Shown here: in pieces, positions 7,325-14,983 of the stretch
Layout: the number at the start of each line of letters is the position of its first letter
Numbering within the stretch: the stretch's first letter is position 1
Origin: an uncultured Oscillospiraceae bacterium
GTDB lineage: Bacteria; Bacillota; Clostridia; Oscillospirales; Ruminococcaceae
Direction of reading: 5' to 3'
Assembly (NCBI GenBank): GCA_934446455.1
Contig: CAKSEE010000040.1
Location: 1 to 27,270 of the forward strand
DNA: 27,270 nt
Program-made: the position numbers and the translations under genes
The notes under the pieces: generated by a model
Databases searched by the model: none
Told to the model about the DNA's origin: nothing
What the model saw: only the letters and a program-made list of their open reading frames with translations

Positions 7325-9613
7325 ATGGACGTTATATATCTTGAGCAGGAGGGGAAGATCCCCTCTCCGGGCGACAGCTATTCATTCTGGGAGCAGCACT
7401 GCCTGCCCGTCGGCAACGCGTATCTCGGCGCTTCAATGTTCGGCGGGGCGCGGCATGAGCGCATTGTACTCAACGAAAAAACGCTATGGGCGGGCGGTCC
7501 GTGCGAGCGCCGCCCCGACTATTACGGCGGCAACAAGCGCGACAGGTACAAATACGTGCGCGAGGTTCAGCGGGAGCTTTCCGCGGGCAATTACGCGCGC
7601 GTTAAGGAGCTTCTCCCCGAGCTTACGGGCGACGGGGACTTCGGCAGCTACCTTTTGCTGTGCAATCTGGAGCTTGACTTCGACCTGCCCGACGGCGCGC
7701 CCGAGGGCTACCGCAGGCAGCTCGACCTCGCGCGCTCGCTTTACGGCTGCGCGTTTACGCTGTGCGGCGTAAGGTATGAGCGCGAGGCGTTCGCGAGCTA
7801 CCCCGCGCGCGTTATCGCGTTCAGGTTCGGCGCGGACAGGGCGGGCGCGCTCTCGTTCAGGGCGGCTGTGGGCAAGTCGCAGGGCGGCAGGGTTTACGCC
7901 GAGGACGGCGCGCTTGTTTACAGCGGCGCCGTGGACGACAACGGTATGCGCTTTGACGCGCGCTTCGCGGTGCGTACGGACGGCGAGCTTTCAATAACCG
8001 AGGCGGGAATTACGGTCACGGGCGCTTCCGAGGCGGTGATATACTTCACCGCCGCTACCGATTACGCCATGCAGTACCCGACCTACCGCACGGGCGTTTC
8101 CCCGGAAAAGGTAACGCTCCCGCTGCTTGAAAGCGCCGTTAAAAAGGGCTACAGCGCGCTTTACGAGGAGCATTATGCGGACTACAGCGCGATATACGAC
8201 CGCGTTTCGCTTACGCTCGGCGAGGAGGCGGATATGCCCGCGGATAAGCTGCTCAAATGTTACCGCGAGGGCGACCGCCGCGCCATGAATGCGCTTGAAA
8301 CGCTCTATTTCCGCTACGGCAGATATCTTCTCATATCGTCCTCGCGCGAGGGGACGCTCCCTGCAAACTTGCAGGGAGTGTGGAACGAAAGCAACACCCC
8401 GCCGTGGTGCTGCGACTATCACATCAACGTAAACCTGCAGATGAACTACTGGGGCGCGCACAACACCAACATGGCTGAAACCGCGCTTCCGCTCGTGGAT
8501 TTCCTTGACAGCCTGCGCGAGCCGGGACGCGTTACCGCGCGCGAATACTATAATATAGCGTCCGACGGCGCTCACCCCGAAAACGGCTGGACGGCGCACA
8601 CGCAGTGCTCGCCCTTTGGGTGGACCGCGCCCGGCTGGGAGTTTTACTGGGGCTGGTCTACCGCTGCTGTGGCGTGGCTTATGCAGAACATATGGGAGCA
8701 CTACGAGTTTACGCGCGACGAGGAGTATCTGCGCGCTAAGATATACCCGATAATGCGCGAGAGCGTGCGCTTTTACACGCAGTGGCTCATATGGGACGAA
8801 AAGCAGGGGCGCATGGTGTCCTCTCCGACGTACTCGCCCGAGCACGGACCCGCGACCATAGGCAACACCTATGAGCAGAGCCTTATCGAGCAGCTTTTCA
8901 TAGATTTTCTGAGCGCTTCGCAGGTGCTCGGCGAGGAGGGCGAGCTTCAGGAGCGTGTGCGCGGGATACTTCCGCAGCTCAAGCCCTACCACATAGGGAA
9001 AACGGGGCTGCTCAAGGAGTGGTTCGAGGAGGACGAGCCCGATTTCGACCGCTCTGCGGTGCAGAAGAATCACCGTCACATCTCCCACCTTATGGGGCTG
9101 TACCCCGGAAAGCAGATAAACCGCTCCACGCCCGAGCTTATGGCTGCCGCAAAGGCCACGATGAACGACCGCGGCGACGAATCCACGGGCTGGGCGCGCG
9201 CGTACAAAATAAACCTCTGGGCGCGCACGGGCGACGGCGAGCGCACCTACAAGCTGCTGCGCGGTCTGCTTGAAAGCTGCACGTTCGACAACCTGTGGGA
9301 CTTCCACCCGCCGTTCCAGATAGACGGGAACTTCGGCGCGTCTGCGGGCATAGCTGAAATGCTCGTGCAGAGCCACGAGGGCGCGATAAGGCTTCTGCCC
9401 GCGCTGCCTGCGGCGTGGAGCAGCGGCAGCTTCGAGGGGCTGTGCGCGCGCGGCGGCTTCGTGCTGAACGCCCGCTGGGAGAACGGCGTTATCACCGAGT
9501 GCGAGATATGCTCGCAGCGCGGCGGCGAATGCACCGTGATATTCCCGACGGCTGACGGCGAGAGAACGCTCACCGTGGGAATTGAAGCGGGCGGCTGCGT
9601 AAAAATAGTGTAA
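7325..9613 (+). CDS. GH95 alpha-L-fucosidase (or alpha-L-galactosidase)
   Basis: GH95 enzymes are inverting exo-glycosidases, mostly releasing alpha-1,2-linked L-fucose from host glycans such as 2'-fucosyllactose and mucin. The 762-residue protein starts with the family beta-sandwich (GNAYLGASMFGG, then LNEKTLWAGGP). The (alpha/alpha)6 barrel carries the expected catalytic set by comparison with Bifidobacterium AfcA: Asn368 and Asn370 in INVNLQMNYWG, acid Glu506 in SPEHGP, and Asp667 in QIDGNFG. No signal peptide is seen, so the enzyme is predicted to be intracellular and to need imported oligosaccharides. Some GH95 members prefer L-galactose; sequence alone cannot exclude that. It is followed 11 bp later by a GH35 gene. 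Confidence 0.92.
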   Translation: MDVIYLEQEGKIPSPGDSYSFWEQHCLPVGNAYLGASMFGGARHERIVLNEKTLWAGGPCERRPDYYGGNKRDRYKYVREVQRELSAGNYARVKELLPELTGDGDFGSYLLLCNLELDFDLPDGAPEGYRRQLDLARSLYGCAFTLCGVRYEREAFASYPARVIAFRFGADRAGALSFRAAVGKSQGGRVYAEDGALVYSGAVDDNGMRFDARFAVRTDGELSITEAGITVTGASEAVIYFTAATDYAMQYPTYRTGVSPEKVTLPLLESAVKKGYSALYEEHYADYSAIYDRVSLTLGEEADMPADKLLKCYREGDRRAMNALETLYFRYGRYLLISSSREGTLPANLQGVWNESNTPPWCCDYHINVNLQMNYWGAHNTNMAETALPLVDFLDSLREPGRVTAREYYNIASDGAHPENGWTAHTQCSPFGWTAPGWEFYWGWSTAAVAWLMQNIWEHYEFTRDEEYLRAKIYPIMRESVRFYTQWLIWDEKQGRMVSSPTYSPEHGPATIGNTYEQSLIEQLFIDFLSASQVLGEEGELQERVRGILPQLKPYHIGKTGLLKEWFEEDEPDFDRSAVQKNHRHISHLMGLYPGKQINRSTPELMAAAKATMNDRGDESTGWARAYKINLWARTGDGERTYKLLRGLLESCTFDNLWDFHPPFQIDGNFGASAGIAEMLVQSHEGAIRLLPALPAAWSSGSFEGLCARGGFVLNARWENGVITECEICSQRGGECTVIFPTADGERTLTVGIEAGGCVKIV

Positions 9614-9624
9614 AGGAGAGCCTT

Positions 9625-11367
9625 ATGTTTGAAATAAAAGACGAATTTCTGCTTGACGGAAAGCCCTTTAAGATAATTTCGGGAGCGGTGCATTACTTCC
9701 GCACAGTACCGGATTACTGGCGCGACAGGCTTGAAAAGCTGGTGAATATCGGGTGCAATACCGTTGAAACATATATTCCATGGAATTTTCACGAGCCGAG
9801 GCAGGGCGAGTTCCTGTGGGAGGGTATGCGGGATGTATGCCGCTTTATAGAGCTTGCGCAGGAGCTTGGACTTTATATGATGTTAAGACCCTCGCCCTAC
9901 ATATGCTCGGAATGGGAGTTCGGTGGGCTGCCCGCATGGCTGCTTAAGGACCCGAAAATGCGCCTGCGCTGCTCGTACGCGCCGTACCTTGACGCCGTAA
10001 AGCGCTATTACAACGTACTTATTCCGAAAATTGCCCCGTATCAGCAGGACAGGGGCGGAAATATAATTCTGGTGCAGATCGAAAACGAGTACGGCTATTA
10101 TGGCAACGATACGGCTTACCTTGAGTTCCTGCGCGATACGATGCGCGGGCTTGGCATAACCGTGCCGTTTGTAACGTCCGACGGTCCGTGGAAGGAAGCT
10201 GTTTTCAGGGCAGGAATGGTTGAAGGGGCGCTGCCGACGGGTAACTTCGGTTCTTCTGCGGAATGGCAGTTCGGCGAAATGCGGCGGTTTATAGGCGAGG
10301 GCAGGCCGCTTATGTGTATGGAGTTCTGGAACGGCTGGTTTGACGCATGGGGCGAGGAACACCATGTCACAGAGCCTGAAAAGGCCGCACATGAGCTGAA
10401 CGAGCTTCTTAAGCGCGGCAGCATGAGTTTCTATATGTTCGAGGGCGGCACAAACTTTGGATTTATGGCAGGCAGGGGCGAAGGCAACGAAACTGCTGAC
10501 GTCACCTCATACGACTACGACTCGCCGCTCACCGAGGACGGGCAGCTTACAAGGAAGTACGAGCTTTGCAGGGAAGTGATCTCGCGCTACGCCGATATAC
10601 GGCAGATACCGCTTACAACTGCAATAAAGCGCGCGGAGTTCGGCAGTATAGCGTGCGCGGCAAAAACAGACCTTTTCAGCACGCTCTGCACGCTGTCAGA
10701 GCCTGTGACGTCCGTATGCCCGCTCAGCTTCGAGGAGCTTGACTGCTATTACGGCTATGTGCTTTACAGGCTGAAAATAAAGGAGTGCGAGCAGGCGGAC
10801 GATGTAAGGTGTGAAAACGCCGCAGACAGGGTTCAGGTATTCAGGAACGGGAAATATGCCTTTACGGCGAACGGCGCAGATGCAGGGGAAGCGTTCGGGC
10901 TTCCCGAAAAGACCTGCGGCGGCACGCTGGAGCTGCTTGTAGAAAATGTGGGCAGAGAAAATTTCGGAACGGGGCTTGAGCGGCAGCGAAAGGGCATTCT
11001 TGGCGGCGTTAAGGTCAACGACCACAGGTATTACGGCTTTGATATGTACTGCCTGCCGCTCGATGAGAAGCAGCTTGAAAGGATAGACTTCAGCAGCGGC
11101 TGCGCCGATGGCGCGCCTGTATTTTACCGCTTTGATTTCAACGTGACAGAGCCCGCCGACACATTTCTTGACACGAAAGGCTTCGGAAAGGGCGTCGCCT
11201 TTATCAACGGCTTCAATCTGGGCAGATTCTGGGATATCGGGCCGCAGAAAAGGCTTTATATTCCCGCGCCGCTTATGAAAAAGGGCGCAAACACCATTAT
11301 ACTGTTTGAAACAGAGGGCAGAAGCAGTGGCGAAATATATCTGTCCGATACCCCCGCGCTCGGGTGA
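9625..11367 (+). CDS. GH35 beta-galactosidase
   Basis: GH35 retaining enzymes remove terminal beta-linked galactose. The 580-residue protein has the family's N-terminal TIM barrel, beginning with LLDGKPFKIISGAVHYFR. The acid/base is Glu155 in VQIENEYGYYG and the nucleophile is Glu233 in LMCMEFWNGW. Beta-rich C-terminal domains include FINGFNLGRFWDIGPQ, a GH35 hallmark. No signal peptide is seen. AAAGGAG lies between the GH95 stop and ATG 9625. With GH95 it would strip fucose and galactose from host-type oligosaccharides. By eye its codon use (more GAA, ACA, AAA) is a little less GC-biased than GH95 next door, which might indicate a separate origin. Confidence 0.92.
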   Translation: MFEIKDEFLLDGKPFKIISGAVHYFRTVPDYWRDRLEKLVNIGCNTVETYIPWNFHEPRQGEFLWEGMRDVCRFIELAQELGLYMMLRPSPYICSEWEFGGLPAWLLKDPKMRLRCSYAPYLDAVKRYYNVLIPKIAPYQQDRGGNIILVQIENEYGYYGNDTAYLEFLRDTMRGLGITVPFVTSDGPWKEAVFRAGMVEGALPTGNFGSSAEWQFGEMRRFIGEGRPLMCMEFWNGWFDAWGEEHHVTEPEKAAHELNELLKRGSMSFYMFEGGTNFGFMAGRGEGNETADVTSYDYDSPLTEDGQLTRKYELCREVISRYADIRQIPLTTAIKRAEFGSIACAAKTDLFSTLCTLSEPVTSVCPLSFEELDCYYGYVLYRLKIKECEQADDVRCENAADRVQVFRNGKYAFTANGADAGEAFGLPEKTCGGTLELLVENVGRENFGTGLERQRKGILGGVKVNDHRYYGFDMYCLPLDEKQLERIDFSSGCADGAPVFYRFDFNVTEPADTFLDTKGFGKGVAFINGFNLGRFWDIGPQKRLYIPAPLMKKGANTIILFETEGRSSGEIYLSDTPALG

Positions 11368-11426
11368 CTTTTCAGCCGCTGCGTGAGAGTGGTGTAATTG
11401 AGCTTCGCAGAAAACACAACAGAAAA

Positions 11427-11472
11427 AACGGCACAGCAATGCAGGTTAGCATGGCTGTGCCGTTGATTTTAT
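11427..11472 (+). terminator. Terminator of the tetR-GH95-GH35 unit
   Basis: The 11-bp perfect stem AACGGCACAGC (11427-11437) / GCTGTGCCGTT (11454-11464), with a 16-nt loop, is followed by GATTTTATTTT. Confidence 0.85.
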
Positions 11473-11473
11473 T

Positions 11474-11640
11474 TTAATCGGTTTCTGTACGCTTTCTCGA
11501 CTTTTTCTTGTATTCCGGAAATAGATTGAATTGAGCCTTGTTGAATCTGCCGACATAATAAACCGTTCCTTGGGCAAATCTAATCTGTCGGGCAATTTCT
11601 ATAGGAGGCGGAATCATTATATTGTGTGCCCTCGCTTCAT
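11474..11640 (-). other. Possible coding remnant between GH35 and tRNA-Ser
   Basis: The minus strand keeps a frame open through this stretch, ending RKRTETD at 11474, with a protein-like peptide containing IARQIRFAQGTVYYVGRF and then a lysine-rich tail. The frame only extends further upstream through the duplicated terminator element at 11639-11797, and I see no good start or Shine-Dalgarno site there. It may be the end of a decayed gene or chance. I recognise no family. Confidence 0.25.
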
Positions 11641-11797
11641 GCGGGCGAAAACGCGTAAAAAGAAAAGCGCCTCGCCGCGGAATTGCGTGCGAGGCACTCG
11701 CTGGCGCGCATGGCGTGGTTCTGCACTTTATGCGGGTGAAAACGCGTAAAAAGAAAAGCGCCTCGCCGCGGAATTGCGTGCGAGGCACTCGCTGGCG
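11639..11797. repeat. 68-bp direct repeat, two copies with 91-bp period
   Basis: Copy 1 (11639-11706) and copy 2 (11730-11797) both run from ATGCGGG(C/T)GAAAACGCG to GCTGGCG and differ at one position. Copy 2 ends inside the 3' end of the tRNA-Ser gene, covering its CCA and the next two bases; copy 1 carries the same few bases without a tRNA. Each copy holds an inverted repeat, GCCTCGC/GCGAGGC, next to an A-rich run that makes a minus-strand terminator. The 23 bp between copies is unrelated. Confidence 0.9.
11748..11786 (-). terminator. Terminator of tRNA-Ser(GCT), proximal copy
   Basis: On the minus strand the stem GCCTCGC (11786-11780) / GCGAGGC (11766-11760) is followed by GC and TTTTCTTTTT. 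An almost identical copy lies 91 bp further on, at 11657-11695, giving tandem terminators. Confidence 0.75.
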
Positions 11798-11884
11798 GAG
11801 AACGAGGGATTTGAACCCTCGCGCCGGTTTGAGCCGACCTACTCCCTTAGCAGGGGAGCCCCTTCACCACTTGGGTAGTTCTCC
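11793..11884 (-). tRNA. tRNA-Ser, anticodon GCT
   Basis: On the minus strand the acceptor GGAGAAC (11884-11878) pairs with GTTCTCC (11803-11797); discriminator G and encoded CCA follow (to 11793). The anticodon arm is CTCCC-CTGCTAA-GGGAG with anticodon GCT (complementary to 11849-11851), reading AGC/AGU. A long variable arm and TTCAAAT T loop make a 92-nt class II tRNA. Confidence 0.97.
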
Positions 11885-11910
11885 AAAGGTGAATATCAAT
11901 CACGTTCATT

Positions 11911-11939
11911 ATTATACCACACCCTTCCGCTTTTGTCAA
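11911..11939 (-). promoter_or_regulatory. Promoter of tRNA-Ser(GCT)
   Basis: On the minus strand TTGACA (11934-11939), a 17-bp spacer and TATAAT (11911-11916) form a perfect consensus. This is the same architecture as the other tRNA-Ser promoter in this window, including the CTTGACAAAA context. Confidence 0.9.
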
Positions 11940-12022
11940 GGGCTTTTTACAAAAAAGTTTTCGCTGCCCGCGCAGGCGGCAGGGGGAGCGGCTCGGGGCG
12001 CTTGTTCAGCCGCATTGGCGAC

Positions 12023-12077
12023 TTTACAAAGATTTAACATTGCGCTGCTTTTGGATTTAACATTCCCTTGATATAAT
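12023..12077 (+). promoter_or_regulatory. Pho-box-like repeats and promoter of the pst-pho operon
   Basis: Three TT(A/T)ACA-type hexamers, TTTACA 12023-12028, TTAACA 12034-12039 and TTAACA 12057-12062, lie on one face upstream of a -10 TATAAT at 12072-12077. The first two are exactly 11 bp apart and the third is 23 bp further on. The last two sit in an 11-bp repeat, GATTTAACATT. The -35 region at 17-bp spacing (TTTTGG, 12049-12054) is poor, as expected for an activated promoter. TTAACA-type repeats at 11-bp spacing are the known Bacillus PhoP binding pattern. The PhoB/PhoR pair in this operon is the likely regulator. The 5' leader to pstS is about 120 nt. Confidence 0.75.
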
Positions 12078-12203
12078 TAAGTCACAAGGCAGGGACAGGG
12101 CGCGGACGAACCGCGGACCGATACGGCGCGCAGAACCGCATAAGGGGCGGAAAGGCGCTGAAAAAAACATAGAACCTGCTTTACATTATTAAGGAGAACG
12201 ACT

Positions 12204-13094
12204 ATGAAAACCAGAAACTTTGCATACCTTGGCATTACGGCGGCACTCATTCTCGGCGCGCTTACAGGCTGCGCAGGCGGAAACAGCTCCTCGGGCAGCA
12301 AAAAGAGCGACCTCGGCGCTATCACCGTGGTATCCCGCGAGGACGGCTCGGGTACGCGCGGCGCGTTCGTTGAGCTTATGGGCATTGAGCAGAAGAACGC
12401 CGCAGGCGACAAGGAGGACATGACTCGCGCGGACGCCGAGATAAACAACTCCACAAACGGCGTGCTGATGAGCGTTGCGGGCAACCCTTCCGCTATCGGA
12501 TACATCTCGCTCGGCTCTCTTAACGACACGGTAAAGGCGCTTAAGGTTGACGGCACTGCCGTAAGCGTAGACAACATAAAGGCGGGTTCTTACCCCGTTG
12601 CAAGACCGTTCAACATCTGCTACCTTGAGACCTCGCTCACCGAGCTCGACAAGGACTTCATCTCCTTTATCGTAAGCACCGACGGGCAGGCTATCGTTGC
12701 GGACAAGGGCTACATTGCAATTGAAGCCGGCGACGCATACACCCCCTCAGGTCTGAGCGGCACTATCACCTGCAACGGCTCTACCTCTGTAGGTCCTGTA
12801 ATGGAGGTTCTTGCCGCAAAGTATCAGGAGCTTAACCCCGACGTCAAGATAGAGGTTCAGCAGACCGGTTCGGGCGCGGGCATTACCGCAGCTGCCGAGG
12901 GCGCGTGCCGGATAGGCATGGCTTCGCGCGACCTCAAGCAGGAGGAGCTTGACGCGGGTCTTACTCCCCTTAAGATAGCGGACGACGGCATAGCGGTTAT
13001 CGTAAACCTTGAGAACCCGCTTGACGACATCACTTCCGAGCAGGTTATGAAGATCTACACAGGCTCGATAAGCGACTGGTCCGAGCTTGGCTGA
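12204..13094 (+). CDS. pstS: Phosphate-binding lipoprotein PstS, circularly permuted order
   Basis: This is the extracytoplasmic phosphate receptor of the PstSCAB importer. The 296-residue protein has a lipoprotein signal with LTGC, cysteine at residue 23, and AAGGAG before ATG 12204. The order of its halves is unusual. Residues about 38-180 correspond to the normal C-terminal part: the phosphate-binding loop SREDGSGTRG at 44-53, GYISLGSLND, and the ARPFNI...ISFIVSTDGQAIV ending. Residues about 184-296 correspond to the normal N-terminal part: NGSTSVGPV at 191-199, QTGSGAGI at 220-227, GMASRDL at 238-244, and the ITSEQVMKIYTGSISDWSELG end. In standard PstS the NGSTSV part comes first. All loops that contact phosphate are present, so a complete binding site is expected. 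Confidence 0.93.
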   Translation: MKTRNFAYLGITAALILGALTGCAGGNSSSGSKKSDLGAITVVSREDGSGTRGAFVELMGIEQKNAAGDKEDMTRADAEINNSTNGVLMSVAGNPSAIGYISLGSLNDTVKALKVDGTAVSVDNIKAGSYPVARPFNICYLETSLTELDKDFISFIVSTDGQAIVADKGYIAIEAGDAYTPSGLSGTITCNGSTSVGPVMEVLAAKYQELNPDVKIEVQQTGSGAGITAAAEGACRIGMASRDLKQEELDAGLTPLKIADDGIAVIVNLENPLDDITSEQVMKIYTGSISDWSELG

Positions 13095-13136
13095 TAAAGA
13101 CAACCATTCACCTTCTTGGTGTTCTTCTCCCTTCCG

Positions 13137-13162
13137 CCGCATGAAGCCTCCGCTTCGTGCGG
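13137..13162 (+). other. Intercistronic hairpin between pstS and pstC
   Basis: CCGCATGAAG (13137-13146) pairs with CTTCGTGCGG (13153-13162): 10 bp including one T-G pair, 6-nt loop, no T run after it. It looks like an mRNA-stabilising or partial-termination structure. Such hairpins after binding-protein genes often raise the level of the receptor over the permease; that use here is inferred. Confidence 0.6.
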
Positions 13163-13192
13163 TACAGCCATATTATAGGAACGAGGTCAGAT

Positions 13193-14065
13193 ATGCGAAA
13201 TGCAAAGACTATGCTTGCAAAAGCAAAGGAAATAATAATGCACGGGCTTTTCCTGCTGTGCGCGTGCGCTTCAATACTTGCGGTAGTGCTTATATGCGTG
13301 TATCTTTTCGCAACGGGCATTCCCGCTATGGGCGAGATAGGCGTGACGGACTTTCTGTTCGGCATGGACTGGAAGCCCTCCGGCGGGTGCTTCGGCATAT
13401 TCCCGATGATAATCGGCAGCATACTTGTAACGGGAATCGCGGTGCTTATCGGCGTTCCGATAGGGATACTGTGCGCGGTGTTCATGTCGCACTACTGCCC
13501 AAAAAAGGTATACGCGTTCATGAAGCCGGCGGTGAATCTGCTGGCGGGCATTCCGTCGATAGTGTACGGCTTCTTCGGGCTTGTGTTTATCGTGCCGCTT
13601 ATTCGCACGCTGTTCGGCGGCGCGGGAAAGTCCCTGCTGACGGCGGGCATTCTCCTTGGCATAATGATACTGCCGACCGTCATAAAGACCTCGGAGTCGA
13701 GCCTTAACGCCGTTCCCAAAAGCTGCTACGAGGGCGCGCGGGCGCTTGGCGCAACGCATGAGCGCAGCGTGTTCTTCGCTTCGCTCCCTGCGGCGAAATC
13801 GGGCATACTGGCGGCTATAATCCTGGGCGTTGGCAGGGCGATAGGCGAAACCATGGCGGTAGTGATGATAGCGGGCAACCAGACCATGATACCGCGCAGC
13901 ATTACCTCGGGCGTCAGAACGCTCACCACCAACATTGTAATAGAAATGGGCTACGCCACGGGGCTGCACCGCAGCGCGCTTATAGCTACCGCCGTTGTGC
14001 TGTTCGTGTTCATACTTATAATCAACCTCTGCTTCTCCGTGCTTAAAAGGAGGAAGGACAAATGA
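13193..14065 (+). CDS. pstC: Phosphate ABC transporter permease PstC
   Basis: This is one of the two membrane subunits of the phosphate importer. From ATG 13193 it has 290 residues; GAGG at 13182-13185 supports this start, and a GTG further upstream at 13157 falls inside the intercistronic hairpin and is unlikely. Six hydrophobic segments are visible, the first at about 15-40. The cytoplasmic EAA loop, EGARALGATHERSVFFASLP, is the site that docks the ATPase, and LAGIPSIVYGFFGL is a PstC/PstA family signature. It overlaps pstA by the sequence ATGA. Confidence 0.95.
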   Translation: MRNAKTMLAKAKEIIMHGLFLLCACASILAVVLICVYLFATGIPAMGEIGVTDFLFGMDWKPSGGCFGIFPMIIGSILVTGIAVLIGVPIGILCAVFMSHYCPKKVYAFMKPAVNLLAGIPSIVYGFFGLVFIVPLIRTLFGGAGKSLLTAGILLGIMILPTVIKTSESSLNAVPKSCYEGARALGATHERSVFFASLPAAKSGILAAIILGVGRAIGETMAVVMIAGNQTMIPRSITSGVRTLTTNIVIEMGYATGLHRSALIATAVVLFVFILIINLCFSVLKRRKDK

Positions 14066-14982
14066 TAAAGGCAGCCGTAACCCGTACCGAGGCGCACAAC
14101 GCCGCGCCCGAGGGATACATCAACAAACAGACCCTCGGCGCAAAGCTGCGGCAGTACGCAAAAAGTCCGCTTTCGCTTGTGCTTATGATACTCGTAATGC
14201 TCTCCGCCCTGTTCGCCGCGGGAATACTGCTCTTTATCGTGGGATATATCCTCGTAAACGGCATACCGCACATCACTGCGGAGCAGTTCGAGTGGACCTA
14301 CACCCCCGAAAACCAGAGCATGATGCCCGCTATCATAAACACCGTGCTTATGACGGCGCTTACGCTGCTGCTTGCAGTGCCCGTGGGCATCTTTGCGGCG
14401 GTATACCTTGTTGAGTACGCAAAGCGCGGAAACAAGCTCGTAAAGCTTATACGCATAACCACCGAAACGCTTTCGGGCATTCCGTCGATAGTGTTCGGCC
14501 TGTTCGGATTCCTGATGTTCGTTATCCACCTTAAGTGGGGCAACGCAATGCTCGCGGGCATTATCACGCTTGCGATGATGGTGCTGCCGCTTATAATCCG
14601 CACAACGGAGGAGGCGCTGCTCGCCGTGCCCGACAGCTACCGCGAGGGCAGCTTCGGGCTGGGCGCGGGCAAGATGCGCACGGTGTCCCGCGTTATCCTG
14701 CCGACCGCCGTGCCCGGCATAATGTCGGGCGTTATCCTTGCGATAGGGCGTATCGTCGGCGAATCCGCGGCGCTTATCTTCACGGCGGGAACCTACCGCG
14801 CCGTGCCCGAGTCGCTTATGGACTCGACAGCTACCCTTACCGTGCATATGTATATTCAGTCCAACGAGGGACTGCACACCGACCTGGCGTTCGCGAGCGC
14901 GGTTATACTGCTTGCGCTCACGTTCCTTATAAACCTTGCCTCCGACCTTATCGAGCGCAGGATAGCGAGAAAGAAGGGCTGA
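14062..14982 (+). CDS. pstA: Phosphate ABC transporter permease PstA
   Basis: Second membrane subunit, 306 residues. AGGAGGAAGG in the end of pstC serves as ribosome site, and the ATG overlaps the pstC stop by four bases, implying translational coupling. A cytoplasmic N-terminus of about 40 residues is followed by six hydrophobic segments. The signature [14 protein letters not shown] and the EAA-type loop [20 protein letters not shown] match PstA. It is separated from pstB by one base. Confidence 0.95.
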   Translation: MIKAAVTRTEAHNAAPEGYINKQTLGAKLRQYAKSPLSLVLMILVMLSALFAAGILLFIVGYILVNGIPHITAEQFEWTYTPENQSMMPAIINTVLMTALTLLLAVPVGIFAAVYLVEYAKRGNKLVKLIRITTETLSGIPSIVFGLFGFLMFVIHLKWGNAMLAGIITLAMMVLPLIIRTTEEALLAVPDSYREGSFGLGAGKMRTVSRVILPTAVPGIMSGVILAIGRIVGESAALIFTAGTYRAVPESLMDSTATLTVHMYIQSNEGLHTDLAFASAVILLALTFLINLASDLIERRIARKKG

Positions 14983-14983
14983 T

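Noticed and set aside
7991..9376. 461-codon minus-strand open frame opposite GH95
   Set aside because: The sense strand has all GH95 catalytic residues; the antisense product is Arg/Val/His-rich noise.
11639..11797. CRISPR array
   Set aside because: Only two long copies with one 23-bp gap, one copy running into a tRNA; no cas genes.
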